NCBI GenBank assembly: GCA_014138095.1
Contig: JACGXE010000003.1
Location: 1-64,000 of the forward strand
Direction of reading: 5' to 3'
Length of the DNA stretch: 64,000 nt
Origin: Ochrobactrum sp. RH2CCR150
GTDB lineage: Bacteria; Pseudomonadota; Alphaproteobacteria; Rhizobiales; Rhizobiaceae
The notes under the pieces are model-generated. The model searched no databases. It was given only the letters and a program-made list of their open reading frames with translations, and was not told the origin of the DNA. Both the position numbers and the translations under genes were made by a program. Of the stretch, positions 1-8,667 are shown piece after piece. Position 1 is the stretch's first letter, and each line of letters starts with the position of its first letter.

Positions 1-570
1 CCATCTTAATGCTATTACCAGTCATAATGTGAACAGTAGTCCTATCACTTATTTAAGTGGCAGAAACTGTCCGGGCAATTAGGGGGCTATTCCAGGTTGC
101 AGTTAGAATTTCTAATTCGTTTGGCCTCACGGTGACATTTGATAACACCGAACTGATGTTGATGGGATCGGCGTCAGCAAGTTTTGCTGCTTGGTGGACG
201 CTGGGATTTCTCAAGTGCTTCATAAAGCGGCAAACACACTCATCTCTGCTGCATGTCTCTTCCGACAAGAACGGCAATGTGTGACTAAATTTGGAAAATA
301 ATCGCAGGTGATGGTCTTAAAGATGCCAGCAATTATGCCTCGTTTGAGCCATTCAGCCGAGGTGTTTTAAGTTTTCCACCAAAACTTGCTAGGTATGAGA
401 CTCTCTTCGTGCGGTATGTATTCTTCTCCAGGCCGGGCAGAATGCAGCGTTATCATGCGGATCGTCCGTTGTTCTGATACGTGCGTTTAACAATGTAACA
501 TTCTTGATCTTTTGAAGAAGTTTGGGTTTAGCGGAGGAGGCAGAGAAGATCTCGCGCGCCAAGCCTTTGC
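1..570. other. Region without a recognisable gene
   Basis: Short open frames exist on both strands at 53-284, but they overlap each other, resemble no family I know and lack a convincing ribosome binding site. The DNA is less GC-biased at third positions than the genes to the right. Together with the two broken phage-like fragments that follow, it is best read as decayed mobile DNA. I see no RNA gene or strong terminator. Confidence 0.4.
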
Positions 571-762
571 CTAGGTACGGTTAATGGCAGCGTCAGGTGC
601 GCTGTGCGGCGCGAGCAGGTCACTTCCCCGGTGTGGATTTATGCCAAAGCGATTCGCACCCCTGACGTGGGTGTTGGTGCGTTTGAGCTGCGCGTTACGA
701 TGGTCAGCACAACAATCGGGGCCGGTGATCCGGCTGTACTCCAATTGGCCGCTGGCTTATAA
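571..762 (+). pseudogene. Remnant of a phage structural-type protein (C-terminal fragment)
   Basis: Reading the frame that ends with TAA at 760-762 gives a protein-like C-terminus containing the stretches SPVWIYAKAIRTPDVG and GAGDPAVLQLAAGL, with alternating hydrophobic residues of a beta-rich virion protein. No start codon or complete domain precedes it: the frame is closed a short way upstream, so only the tail of a gene survives. It lies directly before a second broken phage-like gene in the same direction. The phage origin is inferred from the style of the sequence and the neighbour, not from a search. Confidence 0.4.
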
Positions 763-778
763 TTTCTTGCAGAAACAA

Positions 779-986
779 ATGACAGACGACAAAGCCTAGT
801 ATCTTTCTTGCACGGTCTGGGCGGGCCTGGTCTCGATTATTCTGGGGTTCGCGGGCGCTTTCGGGGGTAGCAGACAACGTGATTGATCAAGTTGCGCTAA
901 CGGATGTTTTACTGCAGCTGGCCGCTGCAATCGCCGGAATTGTTACGATATTCGGTCGCATCAAGGCAACTTCGCGCATTTCATAA
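779..986 (+). pseudogene. Broken small membrane protein, holin-like phage gene
   Basis: An ATG at 779 opens MTDDKA and then meets TAG at 797-799. Continuing in the same frame gives YLSCTVWAGLVSIILGFAGAF, a membrane segment. At the run of five G (863-867) the sense frame shifts; dropping one G lets it continue as VADNVIDQVALTDVLLQLAA and then a second hydrophobic stretch ending IKATSRIS and TAA at 984-986. The repaired product of about 68 residues, with two hydrophobic helices and a basic tail, resembles small phage holin-like proteins. One nonsense change (probably TGG to TAG) and one homopolymer frameshift make it a pseudogene, unless the G run is a sequencing error. Confidence 0.5.
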
Positions 987-1087
987 TTTCACAAAGCGTG
1001 ATAGCAAGGGGAAATTATCCTTTAAGGTCTATAGCGAGAACAGCCTGTTCATGCATCGTTCAGCTGTCGTGCGCTATATAAGGCGGC

Positions 1088-1399
1088 ATGATGAAAAAGA
1101 ACTCTGCACTCAAAGTTTTCGCGCTTCTCGCGGTGAGTTTTGGCTTGTTGCCCATCGGCGGCATTGTCGATGCTGGCGCCATGCCGATTGCTACGCCGCA
1201 GACCTCCAATCTTCTGATCGCCGCTGCCGGTGACTGTGCTGCCGTGGGCGAACAGGTTGCCGCCAAACAGGGCGGGCAGCTGGCCAAGGCCACGCCGTCT
1301 ACCCAGAACGGGGCGCCGGTCTGCGTTGTCGTCGTGCTCGTTCCGGGCCGCGACGGCGAACGTCCGCGTCGCGTCGAAGTGGCTGTGCCCAATCGATAA
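1088..1399 (+). CDS. Small secreted protein, FeuN-like inhibitor of the FeuPQ system
   Basis: This 103-residue protein starts with two basic residues and a hydrophobic signal peptide (about residues 4-25, ending near DAGA), followed by a short mature domain with two cysteines (in GDCAAV and PVCVVVV) that could form a disulfide in the periplasm. The gene sits just upstream of a FeuP/FeuQ pair. In Sinorhizobium meliloti the equivalent place holds feuN, a small periplasmic protein that restrains the FeuQ kinase. Size, export signal and position fit that role, but I cannot confirm homology by alignment. AAGG lies a few bases before the ATG. Confidence 0.6.
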   Translation: MMKKNSALKVFALLAVSFGLLPIGGIVDAGAMPIATPQTSNLLIAAAGDCAAVGEQVAAKQGGQLAKATPSTQNGAPVCVVVVLVPGRDGERPRRVEVAVPNR

Positions 1400-1510
1400 A
1401 AATTCCCGGCATGGGTTTTGAAGCCGGTTTGCCCGGTATGACTGGTTTGCATTGTCATAGGCAGACCGGCTTTTCCGTTGCATATGATCCGTTGAAGGGA
1501 GACAGCCCGC

Positions 1511-2200
1511 TTGCGTATCCTGATTGTTGAGGACGACAAGGACCTGAACCGGCAACTTTCCGATGCGATGGTTGCCGCAGGCTATGTGGTTGATAGCGCC
1601 TATGACGGCGAAGAGGGCCACTTTCTGGGTGATACGGAACCGTATGATGCGGTGATTCTCGATATTGGCCTGCCGCGTATCGACGGCATCAGCGTCGTGG
1701 AACGCTGGCGTCGCAATGGGCGCGCCATGCCTGTCCTAATGTTGACGGCCCGCGACCGCTGGAGCGACAAGGTCGCCGGTATTGATGCCGGTGCCGACGA
1801 TTATGTCGCCAAACCATTTCATATCGAGGAAGTTCTGGCCCGGTTGCGTGCGCTCATCCGCCGTGCTGCCGGACATGCCTCGTCGGAGATCGTCTGCGGC
1901 CCGTTGCATCTCGACACCAAGACCTCCAAGGCGAGTGTCGAGGGCGTGTCGCTGAAGCTGACGTCGCATGAATATCGCCTGCTGTCCTACCTCATGCATC
2001 ATATGGACGAGGTTGTTTCCCGCACGGAACTGGTCGAACATCTCTACGATCAGGATTTCGACCGCGATTCCAATACGATTGAAGTTTTCGTCGGACGCCT
2101 GCGCAAGAAGATGGGTGTCGATCTCATCGAGACCGTGCGTGGCATGGGTTATCGTATGCGCTCCGATGCAGGCGCTGATCCGAAGGGGAACGACAACTGA
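1511..2200 (+). CDS. feuP: FeuP-like OmpR-family response regulator
   Basis: A 229-residue two-domain regulator. The receiver domain (1-115) has the acidic pair D8/D9, the phospho-acceptor D51 in VILDIGLP and the conserved K101 in VAKPF. The C-terminal winged helix (about 125-220) ends with the family pattern NTIEVFVGRLRKK and VRGMGYR. It starts at TTG behind GGGAG. It is followed without a gap by its sensor kinase. In rhizobia FeuP controls export of cyclic beta-glucans (ndvA) and osmoadaptation; earlier work linked the name to iron uptake. The assignment rests on the neighbouring kinase, the small secreted protein upstream and the ccm genes downstream. Confidence 0.8.
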   Translation: MRILIVEDDKDLNRQLSDAMVAAGYVVDSAYDGEEGHFLGDTEPYDAVILDIGLPRIDGISVVERWRRNGRAMPVLMLTARDRWSDKVAGIDAGADDYVAKPFHIEEVLARLRALIRRAAGHASSEIVCGPLHLDTKTSKASVEGVSLKLTSHEYRLLSYLMHHMDEVVSRTELVEHLYDQDFDRDSNTIEVFVGRLRKKMGVDLIETVRGMGYRMRSDAGADPKGNDN

Positions 2201-3585
2201 AGCGTTTTCGCGTCATCCCATCGCTCCGCTCTCTTGCCGTTCGCGTTGTCACATTGTCGACGCTGTGGGTGATTGCGGCGCTGGTGGTGGTGGCAACGCT
2301 CATCGGTTCGCTTTACAGCGATGCCGCCCGCAGCAATTTTGAACGGCTTCTGACAGCACATCTATTCAGCCTTGTTGGCGCTGTCAGCGTATCGCCGGAG
2401 GGCGTGCTTCAGGGACGCCCGGAACTGGGCGAGTTGCGCTATTCCAGCCCGCTTTCCGGCTGGTACTGGTCGGTGGACCCGCTTGCACCCAATGTAAGCG
2501 GCAAGCTGGAATCACCGTCGCTGATTGGGCGCATCGTCCCGGAAATGCCGATAACACAGGCGCCTTTCGACAGTTCATTCATGCGCAGCTACTCATTGCC
2601 CGGCCTCAATGGTGAAGAGCTTTTCATCGTCGAAACGGAAGTCGTGCTGGACAATTCTGGCCGCGTGGCCCGTTTCCGCGTGATGGGCAACCTCAGCGAA
2701 GTCATGGACGAGATTTCCGATTTCAGGACAAAGCTCGCCGCCTATCTTGCAGTGTTCGGTATCGGCAGTATTTTGATCAATGCCGCAATCATCCTGTTCG
2801 GCTTGCGTCCGCTGGATAAGGTGCGTCAGGCGCTGACCGATATTCGCGAGGGGCGCTCATTGAAGCTCGATGCGTCCTTGCCGATGGAAATCGCGCCGCT
2901 TGCACGCGAAATGAACGCGCTGATCGAAAACAATCGCCGAATCGTCGAGCGTTCCCGAACGCAGGTCGGCAATCTCGCCCATTCGCTCAAGACGCCGCTC
3001 TCCGTACTGGTCAATGAAGGTCGGGCCATTGGCGGCGATCAGGGGCGCGTCGTGCAGGAGCAGAGCGAAGCCATGCAGGTGCAGATCCAGCATTATCTGC
3101 AACGCGCGCGCATTGCCGCGCAGCGGGACAGCGTCGTTTTCCGCACTTCCGTCGCGCCGGTGATGGAGCGGATGCATCGCGTAACCGCCAAGCTTAACCC
3201 TGCACTCCATGTCAGCTTGCGCAATGATTTTCCGCACGCGATCTTCGCGGGCGAAAAGGAAGACCTTGAGGAAATCATTGGCAACCTTCTCGACAATGCC
3301 GGGAAATGGGCAAGCCGCCGGGTGAATATCGCCGTGGGGGCAGCGTTGGATGGGCTACGGCTATTCGAAATCGTCATCGAGGACGACGGGCCGGGGCTTG
3401 AAGATGACAAGATCGAGGCCGCGTTGAAACGTGGCAGCCGCGTGGACGAAACAAAGCCGGGCACTGGTCTGGGCCTTGCAATCGTGCAGGATACGGTTCG
3501 CGAATATGGCGGCCAGCTGCATCTGGACAAAAGTCCGATGGGAGGCTTGCGCGTTCGTACCGTGTTGCCGCTTGCGGAAGATTAA
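2197..3585 (+). CDS. feuQ: FeuQ-like sensor histidine kinase
   Basis: An inner-membrane kinase: a transmembrane helix near the N-terminus, a periplasmic sensing domain of about 140 residues, a second helix (AVFGIGSILINAAIILFG), a HAMP-like linker, the H-box LAHSLKTPLSVL, the N-box GNLLDNAGKW and the ATP-binding G-boxes DDGPGLE and GTGLGLAI. The start is uncertain. TTG at 2254 begins inside the first membrane helix. A CTG at 2197, overlapping the feuP stop and seven bases after AAGGGGA, adds a basic N-terminus (LKRFRVIPSLRSLAVRVV) that suits membrane insertion. I prefer 2197. It would be translationally coupled to feuP. Confidence 0.82.
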   Translation: MKRFRVIPSLRSLAVRVVTLSTLWVIAALVVVATLIGSLYSDAARSNFERLLTAHLFSLVGAVSVSPEGVLQGRPELGELRYSSPLSGWYWSVDPLAPNVSGKLESPSLIGRIVPEMPITQAPFDSSFMRSYSLPGLNGEELFIVETEVVLDNSGRVARFRVMGNLSEVMDEISDFRTKLAAYLAVFGIGSILINAAIILFGLRPLDKVRQALTDIREGRSLKLDASLPMEIAPLAREMNALIENNRRIVERSRTQVGNLAHSLKTPLSVLVNEGRAIGGDQGRVVQEQSEAMQVQIQHYLQRARIAAQRDSVVFRTSVAPVMERMHRVTAKLNPALHVSLRNDFPHAIFAGEKEDLEEIIGNLLDNAGKWASRRVNIAVGAALDGLRLFEIVIEDDGPGLEDDKIEAALKRGSRVDETKPGTGLGLAIVQDTVREYGGQLHLDKSPMGGLRVRTVLPLAED

Positions 3586-3665
3586 GATGTGCCTTGAAAC
3601 GAGGCGGGGCGCGCGGTTAGGTCTGATTGAATCTGACCGCAACGCGCTCTAAGTTAACGCGAGGT

Positions 3666-3724
3666 CTTTGCTTTTTAGCATTTACGTATGCAAAACAGGT
3701 TCACACTTTTGCTCGAAATGCTCT
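3666..3724 (-). repeat. Interspersed repeat, family A, copy 1 (reverse orientation)
   Basis: Read on the minus strand this begins AGAGCATTTCGAGCAAAAGT and ends with an A-rich tail (TAAAAAGCAAAG). Copies with the same head and tail occur at 21906-22009 and 55866-55922, always between genes. Just upstream (3620-3638) is a near-palindrome GGTCTGATTGAATCTGACC that may act as the end of the feuQ transcript. The function of the repeat is unknown. Confidence 0.5.
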
Positions 3725-3796
3725 AAGAAGCTGACATTCAGAGATCGCATGATGCGATAATATGCAAGCTCATTGGTTCATGAGGGCCGGTTTGTT

Positions 3797-4246
3797 ATGA
3801 TGATGGAATTCAGGTTTTCTTCTCCGGCTCTGGTTGTTCCGACCATGGTTGCCCTGTCGCTGGCCTTGTCGGCATGCGGGACATCGGGCGGCGGCAGGGG
3901 GCTGACGTCGCTTGGCGGATCGTCACAACCCGCAAAACCTGAATCGAGCCTGCTCGCATCGCTGGGCAACGGCCTGCTCGGCAATACCGCAAATCAGCTG
4001 AACGCGGCTGACCGGAGAAAGGCGCTGGAAGCCGAGTATCGTGCGCTGGAATATTCTCCAGCCGGGAAGGCTGTTTCGTGGAGCGCCGGGTCGAACTCCG
4101 GTGATGTGACAGCTGCGCAGCCTTATCAGGTTGGTTCGCAGAACTGCCGCCAGTATTCGCACACCTTCGACATTGGCGGTTCGCAGCAAACCGTGCGTGG
4201 AACTGCCTGCCGTAATACGGACGGAAGCTGGACCCCGCTGACCTGA
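3797..4246 (+). CDS. Outer-membrane lipoprotein, surface-antigen type
   Basis: A 149-residue protein with a signal sequence and a lipobox (LSAC, Cys27), followed by a Gly/Ser/Pro-rich linker, so it should be lipid-anchored, probably to the outer membrane. The C-terminal part contains NCRQYSHTFDIGG and VRGTACRNTDGSW, a pattern seen in the 17-kDa surface antigen/RT0821-like family, where the two cysteines probably pair. I chose the ATG run at 3797 because a TTG at 3773 would place charged residues before the signal peptide. It is a lone gene between feuQ and the ccm operon, and its function is not known. Confidence 0.65.
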   Translation: MMMEFRFSSPALVVPTMVALSLALSACGTSGGGRGLTSLGGSSQPAKPESSLLASLGNGLLGNTANQLNAADRRKALEAEYRALEYSPAGKAVSWSAGSNSGDVTAAQPYQVGSQNCRQYSHTFDIGGSQQTVRGTACRNTDGSWTPLT

Positions 4247-4362
4247 TCTGTCGCAAACAGACCACTGGAACGGCCTGTGCGCCTTTGCGGCGAATTGCCC
4301 TAGGTGGCCAGTTGCGACAGGTAGTGGTTGGTTTTTCCCATGCCTGCGCTTAAGTCGTAGCC

Positions 4363-5493
4363 ATGGGATTTTGGTTGATTGCAGCATTATTGACGTTAGC
4401 AGCCACTTTGGCTGTCTTGTTGCCTCTCACGCGGCGCAAGCAGGCATTCTTGCCTGCAGAAAAGAACGATCTAGAAGTCTATCGCGATCAGCTGCGCGAA
4501 GTCGAAGCCGATGCTGGGCGCGGTATGATCGATGCGCAAAGCGCCGAACAGGCGCGAATTGAAATTTCCCGTCGCATTCTAAGTGCTGAAAAAGAAAGTC
4601 AGGACGCTGCAAGCGCAGCGCAGTCTGCGGGCTCAGGTCGTGTTCTGGCGCTAATCGCTGTGCTGGCCGTGCCACTGATCGCCTGGGGCGTCTATCCGCT
4701 TTTCGGCAAGCCGGACGTGCCCTCCATGCCGCTTGCCGGGCGTCTCTCTGACAATCCTGATCGCGGTTCTGTTGACGAACTCGTGGCACGGGCGGAGGCG
4801 CATCTGGCGAAAAATCCTGATGATGCACGCGGCTGGGATGTGCTGGCGCCGATCTACATGCGTCTTGGCCGTCCGGCCGATGCGGTGAATGCCTATCGTT
4901 CGTCCCTGCGCATCGACGGTGAAAACTTCCCGCGTCTGCTGGGTCTGGCGGAAGGGCTTGCCGCAGTTTCTGGTGGCACGATCACGGCTGAGGCGGAATC
5001 GTTTCTGAACAAGGCGGTTGAGCTTGAGCCAAACGATCCGCGTCCGCAGTTCTACCTCGCGCAAGGCGAGATGCAGGATGGTCGCCCGGATGCAGCGATT
5101 ACTCGTCTCAAGACACTTCTGGACAAGGCTCCAGCCGATGCGCCCTGGCGCGGTCAGGTCGAGCAAGCCATTGCGCGGCTGAGCAATCCTTCGGACAATC
5201 AGCCAACCCAGCAAAAAGGTCCGTCTTCCGACGATATCGAGGCGGCTTCGTCCCTGTCGACGGAAGATCGTCAGGCGATGATTGAGGGCATGGTTCAACG
5301 TCTGGATGAAAGTCTTCGCCAGAATAGCGGGGATGTCGAAGGCTGGAAGCGTCTCGTGCGCTCCTATATGATCCTGCAACGCCGTGATGCGGCGCTTGAT
5401 GCCCTGAACCGGGGCATGACCGCCCTTGCGGAAGAACAGCGGACGGAGCTTCGCAGCTTCGCATCCGGCTTGGGCTTAGAGGCACAAAAATGA
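4363..5493 (+). CDS. ccmI: Cytochrome c maturation protein CcmI (CycH)
   Basis: CcmI is a membrane-bound apocytochrome c chaperone that hands apocytochromes to the CcmF/CcmH haem ligase. The 376-residue protein has the usual plan: a first transmembrane helix (about 3-20), a cytoplasmic segment with [11 protein letters not shown], typical of CcmI, a second helix ([21 protein letters not shown]) and a periplasmic TPR-rich C-terminus ([20 protein letters not shown] and later repeats). The end overlaps the start of ccmE by four bases (ATGA), so the two are translationally coupled. It heads the ccmI-ccmE-ccmF-ccmH operon; ccmABCDG are not in this window. Confidence 0.92.
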   Translation: MGFWLIAALLTLAATLAVLLPLTRRKQAFLPAEKNDLEVYRDQLREVEADAGRGMIDAQSAEQARIEISRRILSAEKESQDAASAAQSAGSGRVLALIAVLAVPLIAWGVYPLFGKPDVPSMPLAGRLSDNPDRGSVDELVARAEAHLAKNPDDARGWDVLAPIYMRLGRPADAVNAYRSSLRIDGENFPRLLGLAEGLAAVSGGTITAEAESFLNKAVELEPNDPRPQFYLAQGEMQDGRPDAAITRLKTLLDKAPADAPWRGQVEQAIARLSNPSDNQPTQQKGPSSDDIEAASSLSTEDRQAMIEGMVQRLDESLRQNSGDVEGWKRLVRSYMILQRRDAALDALNRGMTALAEEQRTELRSFASGLGLEAQK

Positions 5494-5987
5494 GCGCGAC
5501 CGCAGAAGAAAATGCACGCAAGCCGAAACCCGCCAGCAGTCTTGCCCGGACAATCGGCCAGAGAAAACGCAAGCGCCTTATGCTAATCGGCGGCGCGCTG
5601 GCGGTTTTGGCCGTGGCGGTGGGGCTGATGCTGATGGCGTTCAATCAGGATATCCGGTTCTTCCGCACGCCTGCCGACCTGACAGAACAGGAATTGACCT
5701 CGGGCTCGCGCTTCCGTCTTGGCGGTCTCGTCGAGGAGGGCTCGGTCCGTCGCGATGGCAGTGAACTGTATTTTACGGTCACCGATACGATCAAGACCGT
5801 GAAAGTAGTGTTTGAAGGCATTCCGCCAGACCTGTTCCGCGAAGGGCAGGGCGTGGTGGCCGAAGGACGCTTCGGACAGGATGGTGTGTTCCGCGCCGAC
5901 AACGTGCTCGCCAAGCATGACGAAAATTATGTTCCGAAAGACCTTGCCGACAGCCTGAAAGCCAAAGGCGTCTGGGAGGGCAAATAA
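5490..5987 (+). CDS. ccmE: Haem chaperone CcmE (CycJ)
   Basis: CcmE binds haem covalently in the periplasm and passes it to the CcmF/CcmH ligase. The 165-residue protein has a basic N-terminus ([11 protein letters not shown]), one membrane anchor (about 30-52) and an OB-fold periplasmic domain. The haem-binding histidine is visible in KHDENY, matching the HxxxY motif, preceded by the family pattern VVAEGRF and [10 protein letters not shown]. It overlaps ccmI by four bases and is followed 37 bases later by ccmF. Length and motif are normal for the family. Confidence 0.95.
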   Translation: MSATAEENARKPKPASSLARTIGQRKRKRLMLIGGALAVLAVAVGLMLMAFNQDIRFFRTPADLTEQELTSGSRFRLGGLVEEGSVRRDGSELYFTVTDTIKTVKVVFEGIPPDLFREGQGVVAEGRFGQDGVFRADNVLAKHDENYVPKDLADSLKAKGVWEGK

Positions 5988-6024
5988 CGATGCGTGAGCG
6001 TTTGGACAGATCGGGAGACTGCCT

Positions 6025-8016
6025 ATGAGTGTCGAGATCGGCCATTTCGCGCTGGTGCTGGCACTGGCGCTGTCGATTGTTCAATCGGTCGTGCCGGTTG
6101 TCGGCGCCCGCCGACGCGACACGCAGCTCATGTCGGTGGCCGTGCCAACGGCGCTGGCAGTTTTCGCGTTGGTCTGCCTGTCTTCGGCGGTTCTGGTCCA
6201 CGCTTATGTCGTGTCCGATTTCTCGATCCTGAACGTTGTTGAAAATTCGCATTCGCAAAAGCCGCTCCTTTACAAGATCACCGGTGTCTGGGGTAACCAC
6301 GAAGGCTCCATGCTGCTATGGGTGTTCATCCTGACGCTTTTCAGTGCGCTGGTCGCAGCATTTTCCGGCAACCTGCCTGAAACTTTGCGCGCCAATGTTC
6401 TGGCCGTTCAGGGCTGGATCGGGGTGGCCTTTCTGGCCTTCATCATCTTCACATCAAACCCGTTCACGCGCATCCTTCCCGCACCGATGGAAGGCGGCGA
6501 TCTCAATCCCATCTTGCAGGACATCGGACTCGCCATTCATCCGCCGCTGCTTTATCTCGGCTATGTCGGCTTTTCGGTCTGCTTTTCCTTCGCTGTTGCC
6601 GCACTTCTGGAAGGTCGTCTCGATGCGGCATGGGCGCGCTGGGTGCGGCCGTGGGCGCTGGTGGCTTGGATGTTCCTGACCGGCGGCATCGCGATGGGGT
6701 CCTACTGGGCCTATTACGAGCTTGGCTGGGGCGGCTGGTGGTTTTGGGATCCGGTCGAAAACGCATCTTTCATGCCCTGGCTGGTTGGCACTGCCTTGTT
6801 GCATTCCGCGCTGGTCATGGAAAAGCGCTCTGCGCTGAAAATTTGGACAGTCCTGCTGGCGATCCTGACCTTCTCGCTGTCGCTACTTGGAACTTTCCTC
6901 GTCCGTTCCGGCGTGCTGACCTCGGTACATAGCTTCGCGACCGATCCCGGCCGTGGGCTTTTCATTCTCGCCATTCTCGCCATTTTCATCGGCGGCTCTC
7001 TGTCGCTATTCGCCCTTCGCGTGCAAAGCCTGACGGCTGGCGGCATTTTCCACCCGATCTCGCGGGAAGGGGCACTGGTCTTCAACAACCTGTTCCTGAC
7101 CACAGCCGCTGCGACCGTTCTGATCGGCACGCTTTATCCGCTGCTGCTTGAAGTCATGACCGGCGAAAAGATTTCCGTTGGCGCACCGTTCTTCAACATG
7201 ACATTCGGGCCGCTGATGATTCCGCTTTTATGTGCGGTTCCGTTCGGTCCGCTTCTCGCCTGGAAACGCGGCGATCTCTATGCCGTTTCGCAGCGCTTGA
7301 TGACGGCGTTCGCTCTGGCGCTGGTGGCTGCCGGTATCGTGCTCTGGAGCACTTCGGCAAAATCGCTGCTGGCGGCTTGCGGTGTCGGTCTGGCCGCCTG
7401 GCTGATTTTCGGCAGCCTCACCGATCTGGTGCAAAAGGCCGGTATTGGCAAGGTTTCGGTAACGAAAGCATGGGCCCGTTTCAAAGGCCTGCCGCGCTCG
7501 GTTTTCGGAACAGCTCTGGCGCATATCGGACTTGGCGTGACCCTGCTCGGCATCGTCAGCGTGACGACCTTCGGTACCGAAAATGTGCTGATCATGCGCG
7601 CAGGCGACACGGTCAAAGTTCAGGACTACACCCTACGGTTTGAGGGGCTTCGGCCTTTGACCGGCCCGAACTTCACGGAGAATCGCGGCACGTTTACGCT
7701 GCTCGATTCCAGTGCGCGCGATCTTGGCCGCATAGAGCCATCCAAGCGCTTTTTCCCGGCGCGCCAGATGCCGACGACAGAATCGGGCATTCGCACGCTC
7801 TGGTTCAGTCAGGTCTATGTGGCGCTGGGTGATGAGCCGGGAGACGGTTCAGTGGTCGTTCGTATCTGGTGGAAGCCGCAAGTGACGCTGATCTGGTATG
7901 GCGCATTGGTCATGATGCTGGGCGGCCTGTTTTCGCTCGCAGACCGTCGTTTGCGTGTCGGCGCACCTGCGTCCAAGCGCAAGGCCTCGCCGCAGCAAGC
8001 GGAGGCAGCAGCATGA
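6025..8016 (+). CDS. ccmF: Haem lyase subunit CcmF (CycK)
   Basis: CcmF is the large polytopic membrane subunit that attaches haem to apocytochrome c and reduces the CcmE-haem adduct. The 663-residue protein has many hydrophobic helices and the tryptophan-rich WWD motif [19 protein letters not shown] (about 235-255), flanked by conserved histidines such as those in [11 protein letters not shown] and in [11 protein letters not shown]. The C-terminal periplasmic domain precedes a last helix. The start at 6025 follows GGGAG. The stop overlaps the start of ccmH (ATGA), which indicates coupling. Confidence 0.96.
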   Translation: MSVEIGHFALVLALALSIVQSVVPVVGARRRDTQLMSVAVPTALAVFALVCLSSAVLVHAYVVSDFSILNVVENSHSQKPLLYKITGVWGNHEGSMLLWVFILTLFSALVAAFSGNLPETLRANVLAVQGWIGVAFLAFIIFTSNPFTRILPAPMEGGDLNPILQDIGLAIHPPLLYLGYVGFSVCFSFAVAALLEGRLDAAWARWVRPWALVAWMFLTGGIAMGSYWAYYELGWGGWWFWDPVENASFMPWLVGTALLHSALVMEKRSALKIWTVLLAILTFSLSLLGTFLVRSGVLTSVHSFATDPGRGLFILAILAIFIGGSLSLFALRVQSLTAGGIFHPISREGALVFNNLFLTTAAATVLIGTLYPLLLEVMTGEKISVGAPFFNMTFGPLMIPLLCAVPFGPLLAWKRGDLYAVSQRLMTAFALALVAAGIVLWSTSAKSLLAACGVGLAAWLIFGSLTDLVQKAGIGKVSVTKAWARFKGLPRSVFGTALAHIGLGVTLLGIVSVTTFGTENVLIMRAGDTVKVQDYTLRFEGLRPLTGPNFTENRGTFTLLDSSARDLGRIEPSKRFFPARQMPTTESGIRTLWFSQVYVALGDEPGDGSVVVRIWWKPQVTLIWYGALVMMLGGLFSLADRRLRVGAPASKRKASPQQAEAAA

Positions 8017-8489
8017 AGATGCGCAAACTCTTCGCCATGTGTGCCCTCGCTATTGCTCTGGTATTTCAGGGCACGGCAGCCTTTGCCGTCAATCCGGATG
8101 AGGTTCTGCCCGATCCGGTGCTTGAAAAGCGTGCGCGCACTATTTCCGGTGAGTTACGCTGCATGGTCTGCCAGAACGAATCCATCGATGATTCGAATGC
8201 GGAACTCGCCCGCGATCTACGCCTTCTCGTTCGCGATCGACTGAAGGCAGGGGACAGTGACACTCAGGTGCTCGACTTTGTCGTCGCCCGTTATGGTGAG
8301 TTCGTGCTGTTGAAGCCGCGCCTGTCGGCCCGCACGGTTTTGCTCTGGGGTTTCCCGGTCATTGTGCTTGTGATCGGCGCTGTGGCGCTTGTCTTCGCCT
8401 TTCGTGGGCGACGCAGGCTCGGTGAAGCGGCGCAGCCGCTTTCCGAAAGCGAAAAAGCCGAACTCGCCCGCCTTCTCAATAATAAATAG
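8013..8489 (+). CDS. ccmH: Cytochrome c maturation thiol protein CcmH (CycL)
   Basis: CcmH reduces the haem-binding cysteines of apocytochrome c and forms the ligase with CcmF and CcmI. The 158-residue protein has a cleavable signal peptide, the active-site motif [11 protein letters not shown] (LRCxxCQ) at about residue 50, a periplasmic three-helix bundle and a C-terminal membrane anchor ([20 protein letters not shown]). It begins within the last codon of ccmF. Longer upstream starts exist inside ccmF but lack the signal peptide. It is the last gene of the ccm operon; degP follows after 178 bases. Confidence 0.94.
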   Translation: MKMRKLFAMCALAIALVFQGTAAFAVNPDEVLPDPVLEKRARTISGELRCMVCQNESIDDSNAELARDLRLLVRDRLKAGDSDTQVLDFVVARYGEFVLLKPRLSARTVLLWGFPVIVLVIGAVALVFAFRGRRRLGEAAQPLSESEKAELARLLNNK

Positions 8490-8667
8490 TTTTCAATATT
8501 TAAGAGTGATTTTCTGCTTCGCTCGCCGCAAACCTTACGAAACTTTCATCTTGCGGAAATTGAGCGGTAAGGTAGCTCTAACTATCTTACGCTCTATAAA
8601 GGAATTACAGGGCCTCGTTTCCCAAGACGAGAGCGAAGGCCGGATTACCGCTCGTAAGGAGAAATAG

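Noticed and set aside
8490-8667. A possible heat-shock (RpoH) or extracytoplasmic-stress promoter before degP
   Set aside because: A CTTG element is present, but I could not find a -10 partner at proper spacing.
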